NCBI GenBank assembly: GCA_016934355.1 | Contig: JAFGTA010000070.1 | Span: 1-18,942 of the forward strand | Source: Candidatus Bathyarchaeota archaeon | GTDB taxonomy: Archaea > Thermoproteota > Bathyarchaeia > TCS64 | Length of the DNA: 18,942 nt | Direction of reading: 5' to 3' | In this document: positions 13,947-18,942 of the stretch, piece after piece | Numbering within the stretch: position 1 is the first letter of the stretch | Layout of the letters: the number at the start of each line of letters is the position of its first letter | Translations under genes and position numbers: made by a program | The notes under the pieces: generated by a model | What the model was told of the DNA's origin: nothing | Database searches by the model: none | What the model saw: the letters and a program-made list of their open reading frames with translations, nothing else

Positions 13947-13974
13947 CCAGGCATGCAACGCTTTACTGAGCGCT

Positions 13975-15084
13975 TTGAAGAAACTGGGGCTCATCGTCAA
14001 CCCCGTCGCCGGCATGGGAGGCAGAGTCGGACTCAAAGGCAGCGACGGCGCCGACACCCTCAGACGCGCAAAGGAGCTAGGCGCGGAGCCGCAGGCACCC
14101 ACGAGAACCTTACACGCGTTACAGGCGATCCCAAAGCAGCCAGCATTCAAGCTGTACACGTACCCCGGCGAGATGGGGGAAGACGAGGCACGAGCCGCAG
14201 GCATCGAGCCGACAGTCATCGGCAAGATCACCTCGGGCAGCACGACGCCTATGGACACCCGGAGGGCAGCCGCGGAGATGGCTGAACTCGGCGTCGAACT
14301 ACTGCTCTTCGCAGGAGGAGACGGCACCGCCCGAGACATATACACGGCGATCGACTCGCGTGTGCCCGTCCTCGGGATACCGTCCGGCGTCAAGATACAC
14401 TCCGCGGTGTACGCAGTCACACCGGCCGCGGCGGGCAGACTCGCAGGCGGCTACCTGGGAGGCGACTCGCTGGAGCTCCGGGACGCCGAGGTCATGGACA
14501 TCGACGAGGAGGCGTTCAGAGACAACAGGGTCTCGGCTCGCCTCTACGGCTACATGAAGACACCCTACTCACCCGAGTACATGCAGGGCAGCAAGGAGGG
14601 CGGCACCAGCCAGGAGCCCCTAGACCTCGAAGCCATAGCCGGAGACATCGTAGACGAGATGGAGCCCGGCACCCTCTACATCGTGGGGCCAGGCTCATCC
14701 ACGAGGCCCGTAGCGACGCAGCTGGGCTTGGAGAAGACCCTGCTGGGCGTCGACGTAATCAAGGACGGCATGCTAGTCGACGCAGACGCCAACGAGGAGC
14801 GGATACTGGCGCACCTCGACGGTCAAACCGCGAAGATCATAGTCACGGTGATCGGCGGCCAGGGATTCATATTCGGCCGCGGCAACCAGCAGATAAGCCC
14901 CAAGGTTATACGAAGGGTCGGGAAGGAAAACATCGTAGTTATCGCGACCCCCCAGAAGCTCGCCACCCTCAGGGGAAGGCCGCTCAGGGTAGACACGGGT
15001 GACCCGGCTCTAGACCAGAAGCTCAAGGGCTACTACAAGGTGATAACGGGGTACAGGCGTAGAACCCTCATCAAGGTCGAGTGA
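13975..15084 (+). CDS. ATP-NAD kinase family protein (COG3199/AcoX-like)
   Basis: A 369-residue cytoplasmic protein of the NAD/diacylglycerol-kinase superfamily. The N-terminus KLGLIVNPVAGMGGRVGLKGSDG is the phosphate-binding start of the COG3199/AcoX group, and LLFAGGDGTARD (Gly114-Thr118) is the catalytic GGDGT motif. Next come GIPSGVKIHSAVYAVTP and, near the C-terminus, VTVIGGQGFIFGRGNQQISP, both characteristic of this branch rather than of classical PpnK. It probably phosphorylates NAD or a related molecule, but the exact substrate of this branch is uncertain. TTG 13975 is the only suitable start; there is no ribosome binding site and a TATA box lies just upstream. An APH-like kinase gene follows after one base. 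Confidence 0.9.
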   Translation: MKKLGLIVNPVAGMGGRVGLKGSDGADTLRRAKELGAEPQAPTRTLHALQAIPKQPAFKLYTYPGEMGEDEARAAGIEPTVIGKITSGSTTPMDTRRAAAEMAELGVELLLFAGGDGTARDIYTAIDSRVPVLGIPSGVKIHSAVYAVTPAAAGRLAGGYLGGDSLELRDAEVMDIDEEAFRDNRVSARLYGYMKTPYSPEYMQGSKEGGTSQEPLDLEAIAGDIVDEMEPGTLYIVGPGSSTRPVATQLGLEKTLLGVDVIKDGMLVDADANEERILAHLDGQTAKIIVTVIGGQGFIFGRGNQQISPKVIRRVGKENIVVIATPQKLATLRGRPLRVDTGDPALDQKLKGYYKVITGYRRRTLIKVE

Positions 15085-15085
15085 A

Positions 15086-15817
15086 ATGGAGCTACCAGAC
15101 GAGCTGCGCGGCGTCATCGAGGGCTACCACATGGAACGGTACCCCTGGGAGGAAAGCGGCGCAGCGATCTACAGGCTCACCGCGGACGGCGCGGAGACGC
15201 TGTACCTGAAGACCTACCCTCTCCAAGGCCCACGGAGGCTTGAACGGGAGACCCGGATACTCAGATGGATCGACCAGAGACTCCCGACGCCCACGCCGCT
15301 CCACTACACTGTGTACGGGGGCCACGAATACCAGCTCACCTCCGAGGTCCCGGGGACGCCCTGCCACCAGGTAGACGAGGGTGGCTGGGAGGACGCCGTC
15401 CGGGTCATGGCCGAGACGCTGAGGAGGATACACGAGCTGGACGGGGAAGGCTGCCCCATCACCAGAACCGCCTCGACAAGAATCGATCACCTACGGAAGT
15501 CAGGGGACGCGTCCACGCTAGCGAAGCTCGTGGAGCTTGAGGCATCGGCGCCAGACGAGTCCCCCGTCTTCACCCACGGCGACTACTGTCTGCCCAACAT
15601 CATCCTGAGAGGCGGGTCGCTGAGCGGAGTCATCGACTGGGACTACGCGGGGCTGGCGGACCCGTACACCGACATAGAGGCGTGCATATGGAGTATAAAA
15701 CACAACTACGGCGCGAGTGGGGACGACCTCGTCCCCTTCTTCCTCTGGGCGTACGGCCTGGAGGAGCCTGACATGGAGAAGCTGGACTGGTACGACCGGC
15801 TCTCGGAGCTTGAGTAG
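15086..15817 (+). CDS. Aminoglycoside-phosphotransferase-like (APH) kinase
   Basis: A 243-residue kinase of the APH/choline-kinase fold. LYLKTYPLQG carries a candidate ATP-binding Lys42. The catalytic loop is THGDYCLPN (His164, Asp166, Asn171), and the metal-binding motif is VIDWDYAGLADPYTD (Asp184). The family phosphorylates small hydroxyl compounds (aminoglycosides, choline, homoserine, sugars, fructosamine); the substrate is unknown, and drug resistance should not be assumed. Its ATG is one base after the stop of the NAD-kinase-like gene, and AAGGTCGAG at the end of that gene can serve as ribosome binding site, so the two are co-translated. The convergent SDR gene ends two bases downstream. 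Confidence 0.9.
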   Translation: MELPDELRGVIEGYHMERYPWEESGAAIYRLTADGAETLYLKTYPLQGPRRLERETRILRWIDQRLPTPTPLHYTVYGGHEYQLTSEVPGTPCHQVDEGGWEDAVRVMAETLRRIHELDGEGCPITRTASTRIDHLRKSGDASTLAKLVELEASAPDESPVFTHGDYCLPNIILRGGSLSGVIDWDYAGLADPYTDIEACIWSIKHNYGASGDDLVPFFLWAYGLEEPDMEKLDWYDRLSELE

Positions 15818-15818
15818 G

Positions 15819-16613
15819 CTACCTCGGCTTGTAGGGGCCCAGGTACTCCTCCTGCAGTATGTTGCCGCCGTCGATGACCACCTCGCTGCCCGTGAGGTAG
15901 CTGGACTCGTCCGAAGCCAGAAACAGCACAAGGTTGCCGACGTCCTCGGGTGTGCCCTGCCTGCCGACAGGTATCTTGTACCCGAACTCCCTCATCTTCT
16001 CCTCGGCGTCGGCGCTGGACTCGCTGCCCCTCAGCCCGAAGGCGCTTGGGCTGTGGATGTACCCCGGCAGCACGCAGTTGACGTTGATCCCGTGCTGAGC
16101 GGTCTCCAAGGCCAGCGCCTTGGTGAACCCTATCACAGCAGCCTTGGTGGCCCCGTAGGCGGCCTGTCCGCCGACCGGCGCCCCCACCATGGGGCCGGTG
16201 ACGCTGCTCATGTTCACTATCTTGCCGTACCGGCGCTGCATCATGCCGGGGAGCACGGCCTTGGCGCACCTGAACATGCCGAAAACGTTGATCTCGAACA
16301 TCCTATGCATGAACGCCTCGTCCATCTCCACCAGCTTCCTGCGGGGGTAGATGCCGGCGTTGTTCACAAGGATGTCCACCCTACCGTGCACTTCCTCGAT
16401 CCTCGCAACGGTCTCCGCGACCTGAACCGGGTCGGTCACGTCCATTACCACGCCCTCGGCATCGCCCCCGATTGCCTCCGCTGTCTCAGAAACCCTCGGC
16501 GAGACGTCGGTTAATACTACAGTCGCCCCGTTCCCTGCCAGCACCCTGCTTATGCCGGCGCCTATGCCCTGCATGGCCCCGGTGACGACTGCTACCTTAT
16601 CCTCCAACCTCAT
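15819..16613 (-). CDS. UcpA-like short-chain dehydrogenase/reductase (SDR)
   Basis: A 264-residue NAD(P)-dependent oxidoreductase. The cofactor loop is TGAMQGIGAG, with Asp36 at the end of the second strand favouring NAD(H). NNAG follows, then catalytic Ser136/137 in NMSSVTG, Tyr153 and Lys157 in AAYGATK, and FLASDESSYLTGSEVVIDGG. The TGAxQGIGxGI, MSSVTGxMV and DESSYLTG stretches resemble E. coli UcpA. The substrate is unknown. The frame is open 45 bases further upstream, but ATG 16613 gives the family N-terminus (MRLEDKVAVVTG), has GAGGGGG just before it, and overlaps the GcvPB-like stop as ATGA. It is therefore the last gene of the gcvPA/gcvPB-like operon. Confidence 0.92.
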   Translation of the reverse strand: MRLEDKVAVVTGAMQGIGAGISRVLAGNGATVVLTDVSPRVSETAEAIGGDAEGVVMDVTDPVQVAETVARIEEVHGRVDILVNNAGIYPRRKLVEMDEAFMHRMFEINVFGMFRCAKAVLPGMMQRRYGKIVNMSSVTGPMVGAPVGGQAAYGATKAAVIGFTKALALETAQHGINVNCVLPGYIHSPSAFGLRGSESSADAEEKMREFGYKIPVGRQGTPEDVGNLVLFLASDESSYLTGSEVVIDGGNILQEEYLGPYKPR

Positions 16614-18145
16614 CGTTTCCCCCTCTTCCTCGTGTACGCCCTCCAGCTCATAGCCCACCTGTCCGGGTCGTCGAATGAGTTGGGCTTAACCGTGTGGTTG
16701 CTGCTCCTGTGTGGCGCCGATTTCACCAGTTCGGGGTCGCTGTACGCCTCCCCGATGACGGTCTCCAGCACCATGCACCAGTAGTCGATGTCTGCCTTGC
16801 TGTAGGTCTCGCACGGCTCAGGGGTGAACGGCTCCGGCACCAGCCACGGGTGGTGACTCGTGAACATGCTCTGTACGCCGTAGTCGATCATCCGCCTATT
16901 CACGTCGCCTACGCCGACGCCGGTCTCCTCCTTCAGCTTCTCCAGACTCCAACGCGCCTGGTCGAGGCGCCGGGCACTGAACGGCAGAGTGACGCCCCTG
17001 ATCCTCCTCACCTTCTCTGAGAGGTACTGGTTGTTTATCATGCTGACCTCCGCCGCCTCCCTGAGACCCCCAGCGCCTAGGGCGAGGCACCACGCGTAGC
17101 TGCGGAGCACGGCCTGAAGGTTACCCATGAAGTCCCTGACCCTGCCGATACTGTAAGGCCTGTCGTAGTCGAGGCTGTAGGCGCCGTCCCTTTCCACTAT
17201 GACGGGCACAGGCAGGTAGGGCGCGAGAGCCTCGGTGACGCCTATGGCTGCGCTGCCGGGTCCGCTGCTACCGTGGGGGCTGCTGAACGTCTTGTGGAGG
17301 TTGAAGAAGCACATGTCGAACCCAGCCTCCCGTGCACGCGTGACGCCGAGTAAGGCGTTAGCGTTTGCCTGGTCGTAGCTACAGAGTCCGCCGGCGTCGT
17401 GGACGATGCCCGTCCACTCGTCGATGTGCCTGTTGAATATGCCCGTGTCCTCCGGGTTGGTTATGAAGCACCCCGCCGTCCGGGGTCCCACCGCCTCCTT
17501 GAGCGCCTCTGTGTCAGGCAGCCCCGTCTCCGGGTCCGGGTATAGGGTGACCACCTTGTACCCGGCTGTGGCGGGGCACGCCGCGTCGCACGGGTGGCTG
17601 AATATTGTTGTTATAACCTCGTCTCGCTGGGGCTCACCGTTGACCGCGTGGTGCTTCCGCATCATCACGGCGTTGTTGTAGGCGCCGGCTGAGCCCCCCG
17701 GCGGCTGGAAGTTGAAGGCGTCCATGCCGCTTATCTCGCGTAGGTACGTGTCCCCGAACTCGTACACGATCCCGAGGAGCCCCTGCATGGTCTCCTCGGG
17801 CTGAAGCGGGTGGACCTCGGCTATCCTCTCCACCAGCTGCTCGTTCACCTTGGGGCTGTACTTCATCGTGCAGGTGCCCACGCCGATGTCTATGTCCAGC
17901 TCCATGCCGAGGGTCATCTGGCTGAGCCGCAGGTAGTGGCGGAGCACCTGAGCCTGGCTGAGCTCAGGCAGCCCCGGCGCCGCCCTCCTCCTCATGGACT
18001 CGGGGACGAGCCCCGATGCTTCGCCCACCTTCGCCCTGATCCTTTTCTCCGCGGTGGGCGGGATGAACCCTCTCTCACCAGGCGTGCTCAGCTCGTTTAT
18101 GACCGGCTCGCTCCACCTCGCCGCGTGGTAGTCCCGGGGCTTCAA
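16610..18145 (-). CDS. gcvPB: Glycine dehydrogenase subunit 2 (GcvPB)-like PLP enzyme, divergent
   Basis: A 511-residue PLP enzyme of the glycine decarboxylase P-protein family, subunit 2 length. PLP is carried on Lys285 in NLHKTFSSPHG, and GTCTMKYSPKVNE and HPLQPEETMQG match the family. Several pocket motifs differ from true GcvPB: SAHGTNPAS is replaced by FSHPCDAACPA (about 182-192), LQPAAGAHGE by FQPPGGSAGAY, YDGANLNA by YDQANANA, and HGGGGPG by HGSSGPG. It may therefore act on another amino acid or by another route. Start TTG 18145 overlaps the stop of the GcvPA-like gene (TTGA), with GGGAGG seven bases upstream; the open frame running upstream of it is a shadow of that gene. The SDR gene follows with an ATGA overlap. 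Confidence 0.88.
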   Translation of the reverse strand: MKPRDYHAARWSEPVINELSTPGERGFIPPTAEKRIRAKVGEASGLVPESMRRRAAPGLPELSQAQVLRHYLRLSQMTLGMELDIDIGVGTCTMKYSPKVNEQLVERIAEVHPLQPEETMQGLLGIVYEFGDTYLREISGMDAFNFQPPGGSAGAYNNAVMMRKHHAVNGEPQRDEVITTIFSHPCDAACPATAGYKVVTLYPDPETGLPDTEALKEAVGPRTAGCFITNPEDTGIFNRHIDEWTGIVHDAGGLCSYDQANANALLGVTRAREAGFDMCFFNLHKTFSSPHGSSGPGSAAIGVTEALAPYLPVPVIVERDGAYSLDYDRPYSIGRVRDFMGNLQAVLRSYAWCLALGAGGLREAAEVSMINNQYLSEKVRRIRGVTLPFSARRLDQARWSLEKLKEETGVGVGDVNRRMIDYGVQSMFTSHHPWLVPEPFTPEPCETYSKADIDYWCMVLETVIGEAYSDPELVKSAPHRSSNHTVKPNSFDDPDRWAMSWRAYTRKRGKR

Positions 18146-18942
18146 GCCAGATCCTCCCTCAGGGCGGACTCCAGTTGAAGCAGCTGATCCAAGCTGTGGG
18201 TCTCGGTGACACAGTACAGAGCCGCGTCGCCCAGCTCGGGGTACTCGTCTGACAGGTCGTTGCCTCCGAGTATCCTGCGGCGGAGAAGCGCCTCGTTCAC
18301 CGTGTTCACCGGTTTCCTGAATGTGACCGGGAACTCCTTGAAGAAGCCCTTGAACGGCACCGAGGCGCCGGTGACCTCGTCTATGAGCGCGGCGGCGTAG
18401 TGGCTCTTCTGTAGGATGGTCTCCCCGAGCTCCCGCATGCCGCTGGGCCCGAGGAGGCTCATGTACACAGCGGCTACGATGCCCCACAGCGCCGTGGTGG
18501 TGCCCACCCAGTCCTTGGCGTTCTCACGCGCCATGTAGCTGGTGCGGTCGTACATCGCCTGCCCGAAGCCGTACTCGCCCTCTACGGCTGTCTCGGCTAT
18601 GCAGACCAGTCGTAGTGGGTACTCTGCGACGTACCTCTCCTCGTCTCGGCTGGTGATGAACCCGCAGCTTCCTCCGCCTGCGTACATGTGGACCCCGAGG
18701 GGCTGAGCCTCGCCGCAGGCTATGTCGACGCCGTATTCGCTGGGAGGCGCCAGCACGCCGAGGCTTATGGGGTCGACTCCGCAGACGCTCTCGGCGCCGT
18801 GGTCGTGGGCGAGTTCAGAGGCGGCTGCTCCCTCCGCCTCGATGACACCAAGGTAGTTGGGGTTCTCGAAGTAGACGCACGCCGTCCTCTCGGTTATCTT
18901 GCTTTCGAGGTCACCGAGGTCCATCATACCGTTCTCGGGGTC
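18142..18942 (-). CDS. gcvPA: Glycine dehydrogenase subunit 1 (GcvPA)-like, 5' end beyond window
   Basis: The C-terminal 266 residues of a P-protein subunit 1 homologue; the frame is open to the window edge. GVDPISLGVLAPPSEYGVDIACGEAQPLG is a clear match to GcvPA, as is VYMSLLGPSGMRELGETILQKSHYAA. However, the usual glycine-rich FGGPYLGF is AGGGSCGF, and the ...SNICTNQAL segment after the REKAT-like helix is WVGTTTALWG. Like its partner, it is a divergent member. Subunit 1 carries no PLP lysine and forms the active site jointly with subunit 2. The gene is coupled to the subunit 2 gene by a TTGA overlap. No gcvH or gcvT is in view. Confidence 0.87.
   Translation of the reverse strand, partial: DPENGMMDLGDLESKITERTACVYFENPNYLGVIEAEGAAASELAHDHGAESVCGVDPISLGVLAPPSEYGVDIACGEAQPLGVHMYAGGGSCGFITSRDEERYVAEYPLRLVCIAETAVEGEYGFGQAMYDRTSYMARENAKDWVGTTTALWGIVAAVYMSLLGPSGMRELGETILQKSHYAAALIDEVTGASVPFKGFFKEFPVTFRKPVNTVNEALLRRRILGGNDLSDEYPELGDAALYCVTETHSLDQLLQLESALREDLA

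Larger units (their letters stand above)
13664..13974. other. Divergent intergenic region, cupin and NAD-kinase-like promoters
   Basis: No gene is supported in these 311 bases. Reverse-strand CTATATATCGG (about 13706-13716) probably serves the cupin gene and TTTAAATA (13939-13946) the kinase gene. Between them lie the inverted repeat at 13867-13891 and an AAACGCGT/ACGCGTTT pair about 100 bases apart (near 13826 and 13926). Confidence 0.5.

Noticed and set aside
15086..15817. Aminoglycoside resistance gene
   Set aside because: Only the general APH-fold motifs are present; the family is broad, and an archaeal chromosomal copy coupled to an NAD-kinase-like gene is more likely metabolic.
16614..16658. 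45-base upstream extension of the SDR gene
   Set aside because: The extra residues (MGYELEGVHEEEGET) lie inside the GcvPB-like gene, and ATG 16613 has a ribosome binding site and the family N-terminus.

Overview
The window is archaeal chromosomal DNA. It carries a TATA-binding protein gene, AT-rich TATA boxes about 26-30 bases upstream of several starts (some transcripts look leaderless), GGAGG- or GGTGA-type ribosome binding sites before others, many TTG and GTG starts, and AGG/AGA arginine codons in GC-rich DNA. A TACK- or Asgard-type lineage is plausible, but I cannot place it more finely. No rRNA, tRNA, CRISPR array or insertion sequence was seen.

Layout. Positions 1-5000 hold single-enzyme genes: the end of an MFS exporter, an alpha/beta hydrolase, a convergent GNAT acetyltransferase, a reverse-strand pair (zinc alcohol dehydrogenase then YczE/YitT-type membrane protein), and a forward M20 metallopeptidase. 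Positions 5000-7420 hold a membrane-anchored solute-binding protein without ABC partners, a long AT-rich non-coding stretch with diverged repeats, and TBP. Positions 7540-10140 form the most distinctive locus. On the reverse strand lie a six-TM protein and a winged-helix regulator. Divergent to them lie a 69-residue membrane peptide and a fusion of a degenerate CPBP (Rce1/CAAX-protease-like) domain to an ICMT-like carboxyl-methyltransferase domain. The shared promoter region carries two near-identical 15-bp palindromes 42 bp apart. Positions 10200-13700 hold DinB-fold, zinc-ribbon, SAM-methyltransferase, CPBP-protease (with a frameshifted C-terminus) and cupin genes. Positions 13975-15817 are a two-gene unit of an ATP-NAD-kinase-like protein and an APH-like kinase. 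Positions 15819-18942 are a reverse-strand operon of GcvPA-like, GcvPB-like and UcpA-like SDR genes joined by 4-base stop/start overlaps.

The strongest candidates for something undescribed are the operator-flanked CPBP-ICMT fusion locus, which joins homologues of two consecutive CAAX-processing steps in one polypeptide, and the GcvP-like pair, whose cofactor-pocket motifs depart from true glycine decarboxylase.
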